Source of the DNA: Acinetobacter baumannii
Lineage (GTDB): Bacteria > Pseudomonadota > Gammaproteobacteria > Pseudomonadales > Moraxellaceae
Length of the DNA: 54,260 bases
Assembly (NCBI RefSeq): GCF_016508585.1
Contig: NZ_JADVOP010000029.1
Location: 1-54,260, forward strand
Direction of reading: 5' to 3'
This document shows positions 46,363 to 54,260 of the stretch, one piece after another. Under the pieces are notes generated by a model. That model ran no database searches. It was given only the letters and a program-made list of their open reading frames with translations, and was not told the DNA's origin. Position 1 is the first letter of the stretch, and the number at the start of each line of letters is the position of its first letter. The position numbers were made by a program, and so were the translations under genes.

Positions 46363-47184
46363 ATGGCTGTATTGACTGTAGAACATGTACAAGCACAGTA
46401 CCCAGGTGCTGAGCAACCGGTACTGCAAGATCTGTCATTTCAATTGGGCTCAGAGCAGCTTATGGTTGCTTTAGGTGCATCAGGAAGTGGTAAAACCACC
46501 TTATTGAACCTGATTGCAGGTTTTACACGTCCACAGATGGGAAGTATCAAGCTTGATGGTGAAGCCATCCTTGCACCGAGTCGTGATCGTGGTGTGGTAT
46601 TTCAAGATGATGTTTTGCTGCCTTGGCAGAATGTCGAGGACAATATTGCTTTCGGTTTGGAGTTGGCGGGTATTGATAAACGAACGCGCCAAAAACGTGC
46701 ACAAGAATTACTTAAACTGGTTAATTTAGAAGGATTTGGGCAACGGCATATTTGGGAGCTTTCAGGCGGTCAGCGACAACGGGTAGGCTTAGCACGTGCT
46801 TTGGCCTCAGATCCTAAAATTTTATTGATGGATGAACCCTTCGGTGCTTTGGATGCTTTCATACGCGAACAAATGCAGTGTCTATTGTTGGATGTCTGGA
46901 AAAGTACGGCAAAGCCAACTTTCTTAATTACCCACGATATTGAAGAAGCTGTTTTTCTTGCTACAGATCTGATTATTTTGGCGCCCAATCCGGGACGAAT
47001 AGTCGAGCGTTTAACACTGGATTTTGCAAAAAGATATGCCGGCGGTGAGTCCGCACGAAGCATCAAATCTGATCCAAAATTTATTGAAACACGAGAACAT
47101 GTGTTGAGTCGGGTATTTATTCAAAATCATCAAGACTCAAGGGGTACAGTTCAAGGTGCGCCCGTCCAAGGGGAAAAGGTGTAA
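46363..47184 (+). CDS. tauB: Taurine ABC transporter, ATP-binding protein
   Basis: Cytoplasmic ATPase of the taurine importer, 273 aa. Walker A GASGSGKTT (~residue 38), Q-loop VVFQDDVLLPW, signature LSGGQRQRVGLARAL (~130) and Walker B ILLMDEPFGALD, H-loop TFLITHDIEEA. The C-terminal LILAPNPGRIVERL is the nitrate/sulfonate/taurine type. Ends 2 bases before the tauC ATG, so translation is coupled. Confidence 0.95.
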   Translation: MAVLTVEHVQAQYPGAEQPVLQDLSFQLGSEQLMVALGASGSGKTTLLNLIAGFTRPQMGSIKLDGEAILAPSRDRGVVFQDDVLLPWQNVEDNIAFGLELAGIDKRTRQKRAQELLKLVNLEGFGQRHIWELSGGQRQRVGLARALASDPKILLMDEPFGALDAFIREQMQCLLLDVWKSTAKPTFLITHDIEEAVFLATDLIILAPNPGRIVERLTLDFAKRYAGGESARSIKSDPKFIETREHVLSRVFIQNHQDSRGTVQGAPVQGEKV

Positions 47185-47186
47185 TT

Positions 47187-48026
47187 ATGACAGCACAATT
47201 AGACCCTAAATTAATGACCTCCACTCAAGCTCAGCCCAAGCAAAGTAGTGTTCCACGTGAAGTGAATATTACCTTGATCAGTAGCATGACAATTGTTGCA
47301 TTGCTTGCAATTTGGTGGTTAGTCACTGCCTTAGGTTGGATTGATGCTTTATTTTTGCCATCACCAGTTGCGGTATTGGACCGTTTACAGGATTTGATTG
47401 CCAACGGCTACATGAGCATCAGTTTATGGAGTCATATTGGCGCAAGTTTAGGCCGTATCGGTACAGCTTTAATTGCGGCTGTAATTACGGCTATTCCTGT
47501 AGGCATTGCGATCGGTCGAAATAAAGTGATACGTGGTGTCGTTGATCCAATTATTGAGTTTTATCGCCCCATTCCTCCTTTGGCTTATTTGCCTTTGATC
47601 GTGATTTGGTGTGGGATTGGCGAACTGTCCAAAGTTTTACTGATCTATCTTGCGATTTTTGCACCGATTGTCATTGCAACGTCGACAGGGGTTCGCTCCG
47701 TTGATCAAGCAAAAATTCGCGCAGCACAGTCTCTGGGCGCAACACCACTGCAAATAATTAAACACGTGGTTTTACCGAGTGCTTTACCCAGCATATTAAC
47801 GGGTATTCGTATAGGACTTGGTGTGGGATGGTCAACCTTGGTTGCTGCGGAGTTGGTCGGTGCTTCCGAAGGCTTAGGTTTTATGGTGCAATCATCATCA
47901 CAACTTTTGGCAACAGATGTGGTGATTGTGGGAATTTTGATTATTGCTGTGATTGCCTTCGCTTTGGAGATTGGATTGCGTCGTTTACAAAAGAAACTGG
48001 TCCCGTGGGATAAGCAAGTTCAATAA
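47187..48026 (+). CDS. tauC: Taurine ABC transporter, permease
   Basis: Inner membrane permease of 279 aa with about six helices. The cytoplasmic coupling loop AAQSLGATPLQIIKHVVLPSALPSILTGIRIGLGVGWSTLVAAELVGAS is the EAA motif contacting TauB. A short polar N-terminus precedes the first helix (INLISSMTIVALLAIWWLVTALGW-like text). Third gene of tauABCD. Confidence 0.95.
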   Translation: MTAQLDPKLMTSTQAQPKQSSVPREVNITLISSMTIVALLAIWWLVTALGWIDALFLPSPVAVLDRLQDLIANGYMSISLWSHIGASLGRIGTALIAAVITAIPVGIAIGRNKVIRGVVDPIIEFYRPIPPLAYLPLIVIWCGIGELSKVLLIYLAIFAPIVIATSTGVRSVDQAKIRAAQSLGATPLQIIKHVVLPSALPSILTGIRIGLGVGWSTLVAAELVGASEGLGFMVQSSSQLLATDVVIVGILIIAVIAFALEIGLRRLQKKLVPWDKQVQ

Positions 48027-48156
48027 ATGCTTTGACTTAAATCCTGAGGGATTTTGGCGAGATTGATAAAAGCTCAATCATCCCCAAATTGGTTATTGTA
48101 TTTTTAGTTTGAATAATGATTTGCCTTTAAAACATCGTGAGATGATCGAGGAAGAA

Positions 48157-49020
48157 ATGAACGCTGTTGTATCAAATACTTTTAAAATTACACCATTGAA
48201 TCCGACCATTGGTGCTTTGATTGAAGGGATTAATTTTAATCAACCTTTGACACCTGAAGAAAAGATATTGATCGAAACAGCATTGTTAAAACATCAGGTT
48301 ATTTTCTTTAGAAATCAGCCGATGACGGCTCAGCAACATGCTGCTTTTGCCCGACAGTTTGGCCAGTTGCATATTCATCCAATTTATCCAAATATCCCAG
48401 AACAACCAGAAATTATGGTTTTGGATACTGAATTAAATGATTTGCGGGACAATGCATTGTGGCATACCGATGTCACCTTTCTTGAAGAGCCAGCAATGGG
48501 CGCAATTTTGAGTGCAAAGAAAGTTCCCGCGTGGGGTGGCGATACACTCTGGTCAAGTGGTACAGCAGCTTTTGAAGCCTTGTCTCGACCGATGCAAAAC
48601 ATGCTCTCGGGTTTGACCGCAACACATGATATTGCACGTTCATTTCCGGTTGATCGCTTCGGGGGAGATCCAGCAGAGTTGGAAAAGTTAGAAGCTGCCA
48701 AGAAAAAGCATCCGCCCATCAGTCATCCTGTGATTCGTACCCATCCCGTTACAGGTCGTCAAGCCTTATTCGTGAGTGAAGGGTTTACAACACGAATCAA
48801 TGAGTTAGAAGCTAAAGAAAGTGATGCAGTTTTGAAAATGTTATTTGAACATATTCAAAAACCTGAGTTTGTGGTGCGTTGGTCTTGGCAAGCCAATGAT
48901 GTTGCATTTTGGGATAACCGCTGTACATTCCACTATGCAGTGGATGATTACCGTCCACAGCATCGTGTCATGAATCGGGCAACATTGATGGGTGATCGAC
49001 CTTTTTATCGAGCAGATTAA
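48157..49020 (+). CDS. tauD: Taurine dioxygenase
   Basis: Fe(II)/2-oxoglutarate dioxygenase that splits taurine to aminoacetaldehyde and sulfite. 287 aa. Iron ligands are His and Asp in [13 protein letters not shown] (~residue 100) and the distal His in [12 protein letters not shown] (~256); the 2-oxoglutarate arginine is in [11 protein letters not shown]. Open frame starts at a TTG (48109), but ATG 48157 has GAGG five to eight bases upstream and begins [24 protein letters not shown] like TauD. The gap to tauC is 130 bases; a terminator follows. Confidence 0.94.
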   Translation: MNAVVSNTFKITPLNPTIGALIEGINFNQPLTPEEKILIETALLKHQVIFFRNQPMTAQQHAAFARQFGQLHIHPIYPNIPEQPEIMVLDTELNDLRDNALWHTDVTFLEEPAMGAILSAKKVPAWGGDTLWSSGTAAFEALSRPMQNMLSGLTATHDIARSFPVDRFGGDPAELEKLEAAKKKHPPISHPVIRTHPVTGRQALFVSEGFTTRINELEAKESDAVLKMLFEHIQKPEFVVRWSWQANDVAFWDNRCTFHYAVDDYRPQHRVMNRATLMGDRPFYRAD

Positions 49021-49036
49021 TCTTTTCAATTTTTCT

Positions 49037-49067
49037 AAAAAACCAATCAAATTTGATTGGTTTTTTT
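49037..49067 (+). terminator. Intrinsic terminator after tauABCD
   Basis: Stem AAAAAACCAATCAAA / TTTGATTGGTTTTTT, nearly no loop in the palindrome, seven Ts. Confidence 0.85.
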
Positions 49068-49329
49068 GCGTATGAACCTGGTAAATTTAAAATCAATAGA
49101 ACTCAAAAGCTTACATAAGTGTTTTTCCGATAAATATAAGACAGTTGTTTAAAACTTGAGAAGATACATTGAGATTTGTGCAGAATTTTCTGATTAAAGA
49201 CATTAAGTCATTTTAAAATTCAAGATTTCAATGTCGGTTTTTTATGAGAAAAATGTTTAATTATTCATCAAAATTAAACAAATAATCAACATACTAAGCA
49301 AGAATAATTTATTGCTTGTTGGAAATATC
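49068..49329. other. AT-rich gap, nothing recognised
   Basis: About 260 AT-rich bases after the tau terminator, presumably containing the promoter of the nucleotidase gene. No clear hexamer pair, repeat or frame seen. Confidence 0.5.
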
Positions 49330-51231
49330 ATGTTGATTAATAAGAAAAAGCAAATATTTTTGCTGAGTATGCTTTCAAGCTTGCTGGTAGCCTGTAATGA
49401 TGACAATGATCATTCAAATGTTGATCAGCCTGTAGAAGCAAAACCATTAGAGTTAAATATCCTACATATTAATGACCACCATTCACATTTAGATGAAGAA
49501 AGTATTAAATTTAAAACCAATGTGGGGACTGGAGAACAAGAATTTAGTGTCACAAGCGGTGGTTTTGCACGTGTCGCCAGTTTAATAAATCAACTTGCAG
49601 CAGAAAAGAAAAACGCTTTTAAAATCCATGCCGGTGATGCGATCACAGGAGATTTGTACTATAACCTCACTGACGGTAAAGCAGATGCGGATGCAATGAA
49701 TACCGTTTGTTTTGATACCTTTACCCCAGGGAATCATGAGTTTGACTCTAAAGATGATGGCTTGAAAAAATTTATCGGTTTCTTGGATCAAGGTACGTGT
49801 AAAGAAAAGACCCAAGTCCTGACTGCCAATGTGAGTTTTGGTGCATCGTCTCCTTTGTATAAGACCAATCGTATTTTGAAATCACAGGTCTTTGAAAAAG
49901 ATGGCGTTAAATTTGCGGTCATTGGTTTAACCGTAGCCAAGAAAACCAAAAACTCTTCTCAACCGAATGCGGATACACTGTTTGCAGATGAAATTGAAAC
50001 AGCACAGAAAGAAATTAATCAATATAAGGCACAAGGGATCAAAAATATTATCCTACAGACCCATGTGGGATATGACCTTGATCAACAATTGGCAAAATCA
50101 CTGACAGATGTTGATGTGATTATTGGTGGAGACTCACATACTTTACTGGGTCCAGACGGTCTTAAAAAATACGGAATGACGCCTGAAGGCGCTTATCCGA
50201 CTCAGCTACGCAATAAAGATGGTCAACTGGTCTGTGTTGCTCAAGCTTGGCAATACAGTTATATAGTTGGGGATCTCAATGTTAAGTTCGACAAGAATGG
50301 CAATGTTGAAAGCTGTAGTGGTACACCCCATGTTTTAATTGGCAATAATTTTACCCGTACAGCGAAAGATGCAAAAGCAGTCACCGAAACTGAAAAACAA
50401 GCAATACTCGCCCAATTTAAAACAGACAATGCACCGTTTACTGTAGTTACACCATTACAAAAAACGCTAGATGTTTTAAAACCTTATCAGGAGCAAAAGA
50501 AAAGCTTTGCTCAGAAAATTGTAGGACAGGCAACAGATAACTTGTGCTCGCGCCGTGTACCAGGTACACAACGGGATGTAAATCGCTCAACATTAGGAGA
50601 CGTGTGTAATAAAAATACCCATGTGGATCAACATGGCGGGGATATTCAACAAATTATTGCCGAAGCATTTTTACAGCAAGGCAAAACGTTTTTTGGTGCA
50701 GATATTTCATTCCAAAATGGCGGCGGTGTTCGTGAAGATGTGGCTTTAGGCGATGTAACGGTGGGTAAAATTTACAACGTCTTGCCGTTTAAAAATACAT
50801 TGTTGCGTTTAGATTTGTCGGGTGCTGAAGTTAAAGCAACATTGGAAGATGCAATAGATGGTGTGATTGCCCAGAATAATACGGGAAGTTATCCGTATAC
50901 AGGTGGTTTACGCTGGAATGTTGATTTTACAAAAGACAAAGGCCAACGTCTTAGCCAAATACAGGTGCGGAATGCATCTGGACAATATGAAAATCTTGAT
51001 CTGACCAAAACTTATAAAGTAATCACCATAGATTTTCTTGCGAATGGCGGGGATTACTATACGACTTTAAAAACCATTACGGGGGAACGTCGTTTAGATG
51101 TCGGCTTGGATTATGCAGAAGCTTTCCTCAAATATGCCCAAGCTTTGGCTGGTCAAGAGGGTCAAAAGAAAATTAATAAATTAGCAACCACTGAATACAG
51201 TACTCAGCTATTTGTCGATAAAGCCAAGTAA
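49330..51231 (+). CDS. Lipoprotein 5'-nucleotidase (UshA/NadN-like metallophosphatase)
   Basis: 633 aa, anchored to the membrane by a lipobox (LSMLSSLLVAC, cysteine ~22). The metallophosphatase domain (~45-340) has ILHINDHHSHLD, KIHAGDAITGDLYY, FTPGNHEFDSKDDG and VDVIIGGDSHTLLG, the di-metal ligands in order. The C-terminal nucleotidase domain (~375-620) has FQNGGGVREDVALGDVTVGKIYNVLPFKNTLLRLDLSG and FLANGGDYYTTLK, the substrate-stacking region. It would free nucleosides from periplasmic or external nucleotides, perhaps NAD. Start chosen at ATG 49330; TTG 49312 would precede the signal. Confidence 0.88.
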   Translation: MLINKKKQIFLLSMLSSLLVACNDDNDHSNVDQPVEAKPLELNILHINDHHSHLDEESIKFKTNVGTGEQEFSVTSGGFARVASLINQLAAEKKNAFKIHAGDAITGDLYYNLTDGKADADAMNTVCFDTFTPGNHEFDSKDDGLKKFIGFLDQGTCKEKTQVLTANVSFGASSPLYKTNRILKSQVFEKDGVKFAVIGLTVAKKTKNSSQPNADTLFADEIETAQKEINQYKAQGIKNIILQTHVGYDLDQQLAKSLTDVDVIIGGDSHTLLGPDGLKKYGMTPEGAYPTQLRNKDGQLVCVAQAWQYSYIVGDLNVKFDKNGNVESCSGTPHVLIGNNFTRTAKDAKAVTETEKQAILAQFKTDNAPFTVVTPLQKTLDVLKPYQEQKKSFAQKIVGQATDNLCSRRVPGTQRDVNRSTLGDVCNKNTHVDQHGGDIQQIIAEAFLQQGKTFFGADISFQNGGGVREDVALGDVTVGKIYNVLPFKNTLLRLDLSGAEVKATLEDAIDGVIAQNNTGSYPYTGGLRWNVDFTKDKGQRLSQIQVRNASGQYENLDLTKTYKVITIDFLANGGDYYTTLKTITGERRLDVGLDYAEAFLKYAQALAGQEGQKKINKLATTEYSTQLFVDKAK

Positions 51232-51244
51232 GTTCAAAGAAAAT

Positions 51245-51273
51245 AAAAAATCCTGCTTAGGCGGGATTTTTTA
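51245..51273 (+). terminator. Intrinsic terminator after the nucleotidase gene
   Basis: Stem AAAAAATCCTGC / GCGGGATTTTTT (one G-T pair) with a 4-nt loop and T-run, 13 bases after the stop. Confidence 0.85.
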
Positions 51274-51753
51274 TATGTTGTGTTTTGATAAAGCAGTGAG
51301 AGAACATGAAAATTGAAAATTTTTTAAATCATCTCATGTAAAAAATGGATTACTCCAAAATCAAATGATGAAGAAAAGCGTGAATAAATAATTGCAAAAA
51401 TATCTGCCTAACATTAAAATGAGCCAAAATTTAGCCATGATGGCTTAAATAACCACAATGATGACATTAATTTTTCTTTCACTGACTTTATTTGATCTTG
51501 TATCGTTGCCATTTGACAAGATTGTAGCCGACCACTGACTGGTTGCAGGATAACCATAATATCTTGATTAAACCCAGTACATTTTAAACATGCGTTTGAA
51601 ATGTAATTTGAATCTACATTTAAATTCAATATCCGGGAGAACAATCATGCTGTTTAACGTATTTCTCATTTTGGGCTTTCAATAGACCCCATACATTTTA
51701 ATCGTTTAAATTAAACGAAAAGAATACCTTATTTAAAGAATATACATGTTCTT
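51274..51753. other. Gap upstream of the AAA ATPase gene
   Basis: 480 bases. No supported gene. A 76-codon minus-strand frame (51414-51644) shows no domain. At 51647 a 12-codon plus-strand frame (MLFNVFLILGFQ) has a good GGGAGA ribosome binding site and could be a leader peptide; this is speculative. Confidence 0.4.
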
Positions 51754-51801
51754 CGGGTTCGCTTTGCTTGTAAAAATGCAGATTGCACAAAGCCAAACCC
51801 G
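51754..51801 (+). promoter_or_regulatory. Leader hairpin of the AAA ATPase gene
   Basis: CGGGTTCGCTTTG (51754-51766) pairs with CAAAGCCAAACCCG (51788-51801) over 12-13 bp with one bulge, loop ~21 nt. It ends 25 bases before the ATG and has no T-run, so it is more likely a translational or stability element than a terminator. Confidence 0.5.
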
Positions 51802-51826
51802 GACATGAAAAGAAAAAAGTGAATAT

Positions 51827-53950
51827 ATGAACGAATATATCAATCAACCTTTTGCGCAAACCAAGCAACAGGTTGAGGTCGCAGATTTTGCTGAAATTTC
51901 CCCGATTGTAAAACTTTGGGCTTTTCGATTTTTGCTGGAGTTGGGCGGTGCAAAAGAATTTATTTCTGATCATTGTTTCAGTCATCAATGGATTGCCAAA
52001 AAACTGGGTTTTTCAGAGACATTACTGGCAGATCAATTTAATGAGCAAGCAGCATATCAAGAACTCAATCAATTGCATAAAAGCATTCAGCAGCAAAACT
52101 TATCGAAGGCTTTTCAATTTAGTGATGAACTGCAATATAACCTGAAATTAATCCAGCAATTACTGGATTTAAATGATGTTGAAAGTACGATTTTAGGTTT
52201 TGTGGTAATGCTCAACAGTGAGCAGCTTTTAGATGATATTGCCGATACGATTGGTGAACTCACTGCATCTAAAACGATTCGTGCTTTAGCCGTCGTTTTG
52301 GATTTGCCTTATGATGAGATCCGTCAGGCGCTGTCAGTACAAGGGCGTTTACATCGTAGTGGCTTGATCAGTGTGCAGCAGCACTATCGCAATTACTTAC
52401 GTGGAAAATTGAATCTGGTCTCTAACCAATTGGCCGATAAATTATTGGTTAAAACCAATGATGTGATGGATCTTTTTGTTGGTACCATTAATAAAAGCCA
52501 AGCTGCTGAATTAACACTTCAGGACTATCCGCATTTAGCCTCTGAATTGACCTTGCTGATGGCATATCTAAAGCAAGTGAAATTGAGTAAACAACAGGGT
52601 GTGAATATTTTTCTGTACGGGAGTTCTGGTACAGGAAAAACACAGCTATGTAAAACTTTGGCACAAGAAATGGGCGTGCAGCTTTTTGAAATCTCTTGTG
52701 AAGATGAAGATGGCGATGCGATTTCAGCGACAGGGCGTTTATGTGCTTATCGTGCAGCACAATGCATTTTTGACAGCCAATCTGCTTTATTGATGTTTGA
52801 TGAAGTGGAAGATGTTTTTAATGACACTGAAAATGGCGTAGGCATGAAAAGCACAGCACAAAGTCGTAAGGCTTGGGTAAATCGGATATTAGAACAAAAT
52901 CGCACACCCACGATTTGGATTTCAAACTCTGAACAACTTGATCCTGCGTTTATACGTCGTTTTGATATGGTACTAGAAATTAAAGTGCCCCCTAAACAGC
53001 AACGGAGTAGTTTTATACAACAGCATTGCGGTAATGATCTCAACATGATGTATCAACAAGCTTTCGCCAATTTGGAACAGCTATCGCCTGCAATTTTGCG
53101 TCGAAGTTATCGTGTTGCAAAAGCTGCACAGGTGGAAAATGAAAATTTAGTGGTGCAGGAAAGTATGGCTAAACTGATTTCCAATACACTGGGCGCACAA
53201 GGACATCAACGTATCAAGTTGCAGGATTGCAATGCATTACCAAAATTCTATGATTTGACCTATATCAACTGTAAGTCAAATCTTGCTGAAATCGCAACAG
53301 GGATACAGCAACACGGTTTTGGACGGTTATGCTTGTATGGTGCATCAGGAACAGGCAAGACGGCATTTGCAAGATGGCTTTCCGAAAGCATCAATCGACC
53401 ATTGCTGATTAAGCGTGGCTCGGATTTAATTTCAGCGTGGGTGGGTGAAACAGAGCAGAATCTTGCGAAAGCTTTTCAGGAAGCGGAAGAGATGCAGGCT
53501 GTTTTGCTGTTGGATGAAGTAGATGCCTTGCTACAAGACCGTCGTCAAGCAACACGTTCTTGGGAAGTATCGCAAGTCAACGAGTTTTTGGTTCAGATGG
53601 AAAGCTTCAATGGCATTATGGTTGCAACAACCAATCGCTTTGATGAATTGGATCAAGCAGCCATGCGCCGTTTTGACTTTAAGATGCATTTTGATTTCTT
53701 AAATTATGCTCAACGCTTGGCTTTACTGGAAAGTGTCTGTGCGCAACTGAAGCTCGTTGTTGATGAATCCGTGATCAAGGCGAAGTTAAATGCGCTAGAC
53801 CGTTTAAGTGCCGGTGACTTTGCGGTGATTGTACGACAGTCTTGTTTTCATCCTTTTGAAAATGTGGACGCAATTGTGCAACATCTTGCCGATGAAATGG
53901 CGGTCAAATATAAAAACACACAAAGTATAGGATTTACCGCATCAAACTGA
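51827..53950 (+). CDS. Tandem AAA ATPase (two AAA domains) of unknown role
   Basis: 707 aa, soluble. Residues 1-~230 are a helical N-domain I cannot place. AAA domain 1 (~250-430): Walker A GSSGTGKTQ (~265), Walker B LLMFDEVEDVF, sensor WISNSEQLDPAFIRRFD with paired arginines. AAA domain 2 (~495-690): Walker A GASGTGKTA (~506), pore-type loop SAWVGETEQNLAKAFQEAE, Walker B VLLLDEVDALLQDRR, sensor ATTNRFDELDQAAMRRFD. Domain 2 resembles classical Cdc48/FtsH-type AAA proteins with the pore-loop aromatic (W), while domain 1 is more divergent. A hexameric unfoldase or remodeller is likely; the client is unknown. No strong ribosome binding site; structured leader. Its stop lies inside a terminator. 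Confidence 0.85.
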   Translation: MNEYINQPFAQTKQQVEVADFAEISPIVKLWAFRFLLELGGAKEFISDHCFSHQWIAKKLGFSETLLADQFNEQAAYQELNQLHKSIQQQNLSKAFQFSDELQYNLKLIQQLLDLNDVESTILGFVVMLNSEQLLDDIADTIGELTASKTIRALAVVLDLPYDEIRQALSVQGRLHRSGLISVQQHYRNYLRGKLNLVSNQLADKLLVKTNDVMDLFVGTINKSQAAELTLQDYPHLASELTLLMAYLKQVKLSKQQGVNIFLYGSSGTGKTQLCKTLAQEMGVQLFEISCEDEDGDAISATGRLCAYRAAQCIFDSQSALLMFDEVEDVFNDTENGVGMKSTAQSRKAWVNRILEQNRTPTIWISNSEQLDPAFIRRFDMVLEIKVPPKQQRSSFIQQHCGNDLNMMYQQAFANLEQLSPAILRRSYRVAKAAQVENENLVVQESMAKLISNTLGAQGHQRIKLQDCNALPKFYDLTYINCKSNLAEIATGIQQHGFGRLCLYGASGTGKTAFARWLSESINRPLLIKRGSDLISAWVGETEQNLAKAFQEAEEMQAVLLLDEVDALLQDRRQATRSWEVSQVNEFLVQMESFNGIMVATTNRFDELDQAAMRRFDFKMHFDFLNYAQRLALLESVCAQLKLVVDESVIKAKLNALDRLSAGDFAVIVRQSCFHPFENVDAIVQHLADEMAVKYKNTQSIGFTASN

Positions 53951-53966
53951 TGCGGTTTTTCTTTTT
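53935..53966 (+). terminator. Terminator overlapping the stop codon of the AAA gene
   Basis: Stem ACCGCATCA / TGATGCGGT with a 3-nt loop, then TTTTCTTTTT. The TGA stop (53948-53950) is within the hairpin. Confidence 0.8.
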
Positions 53967-54142
53967 AAAATACGATTGCAAGGATAAGCCGAGATTTTCT
54001 GATTTGCGTATGGAAAACACAGCAACCAAATAGATTAAATTTGCAAAAAATAGAGAAGAATGCTTAAAAAATAGATAAAAAAGCCAAAAAAAGGGTAGAT
54101 TTGAGGAAAAAACACCCATCCGAGCACAAAGATTAAAAAAAG
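53967..54142. other. A-rich stretch upstream of the putative rRNA promoter
   Basis: Contains repeated A-tracts (54045-54142) like an UP element or bent DNA; no supported gene. The 81-codon minus-strand frame here overlaps the terminator and looks like chance. Confidence 0.45.
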
Positions 54143-54145
54143 GGG

Positions 54146-54173
54146 TTGTGTTGGTTGTTAAATGCTGTAGAAT
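54146..54173 (+). promoter_or_regulatory. Putative ribosomal RNA operon promoter
   Basis: -35 TTGTGT (54146-54151), 16-bp spacer, -10 TAGAAT (54168-54173), preceded by A-tracts. The sequence that follows to the window end resembles the leader before 16S rRNA in Acinetobacter from memory. The gene itself would lie beyond the window, so this is an inference. Confidence 0.5.
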
Positions 54174-54260
54174 GCACATCCATCGGCGGTGATGAAGATT
54201 AAAACTTCTGATAAAACAATGACTTGGTTGAATTGATTAAGTTGGGTTTTAGAAGGTAGG

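Noticed and set aside
51414..51644. 76-codon minus-strand frame upstream of the AAA gene
   Set aside because: No family, low-complexity start, no ribosome binding site.
53934..54179. 81-codon minus-strand frame at the window end
   Set aside because: Runs through the AAA terminator and the putative rRNA promoter; phenylalanine/leucine runs come from A-tracts.

Overview
This is a chromosomal segment from an AT-rich gammaproteobacterium, almost certainly an Acinetobacter. Three things point there: the order gyrB-recF-dnaN-dnaA / oriC / rpmH-rnpA-yidD-yidC-mnmE, the paired AdeT-like (DUF6091) periplasmic proteins, and protein sequences throughout that read as Moraxellaceae. The genus call is recognition by eye, not a database result. 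No tRNA or rRNA gene lies fully inside the window. The last 120 bases look like the promoter and leader of an rRNA operon.

Layout. (1) 1-4130: the ABC-F protein YheS, a long AT-rich gap with a few DnaA boxes, then a DUF6091 secreted protein. (2) 4189-15360: the replication origin region, with gyrB, recF, dnaN and dnaA on the minus strand, oriC at about 10600-11000, and rpmH, rnpA, yidD, yidC and mnmE on the plus strand. (3) 15400-20400: accessory and stress genes (a BOF-fold secreted protein, an MFS exporter, the divergent Ni/Co pair dmeR/dmeF with two operator palindromes, a DsbC-like protein, a YeaQ-like protein, hpt). (4) 20540-20870: a 322-bp MITE-like element beside a small membrane ORF that overlaps guaD. 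(5) 22500-29920: a ygiB/ygiC-like pair, a nucleotidyltransferase, alx (TerC family) behind a yybP-ykoY manganese riboswitch, a truncated isochorismatase-type gene, a SotB-like exporter and a tandem pair of tiny acetyltransferases. (6) 29960-36170: mpl, a DUF486 gene, purE-purK, then an AT-rich gap packed with DnaA boxes in front of an MltB-family lytic transglycosylase. (7) 36240-40080: mostly unknown membrane proteins, an unusual metzincin-like protease interrupted by a coiled coil, and a merR/monooxygenase pair. (8) 40120-44997: grpE-dnaK with a candidate sigma-32 promoter, a probable small RNA, a small lipoprotein and the second DUF6091 gene. (9) 45355-49020: tauABCD for taurine uptake and desulfonation. 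(10) 49330-54260: a lipoprotein 5'-nucleotidase, a two-domain AAA ATPase with a structured leader, and the putative rRNA promoter.

How the parts work together. The core makes the replication initiator, clamp and gyrase on one side of oriC and the ribosome/RNase P/membrane insertion genes on the other. Metal homeostasis appears twice, as Ni/Co export under DmeR and Mn-linked Alx under an RNA switch. The least explained items are the two extra DnaA-box clusters on either side of oriC, the leader hairpin shared by the two DUF6091 paralogues, the MITE-like element, the candidate small RNA, the coiled-coil metzincin and the tandem AAA ATPase. All coordinates and motifs were read by eye; no search or folding program was run.
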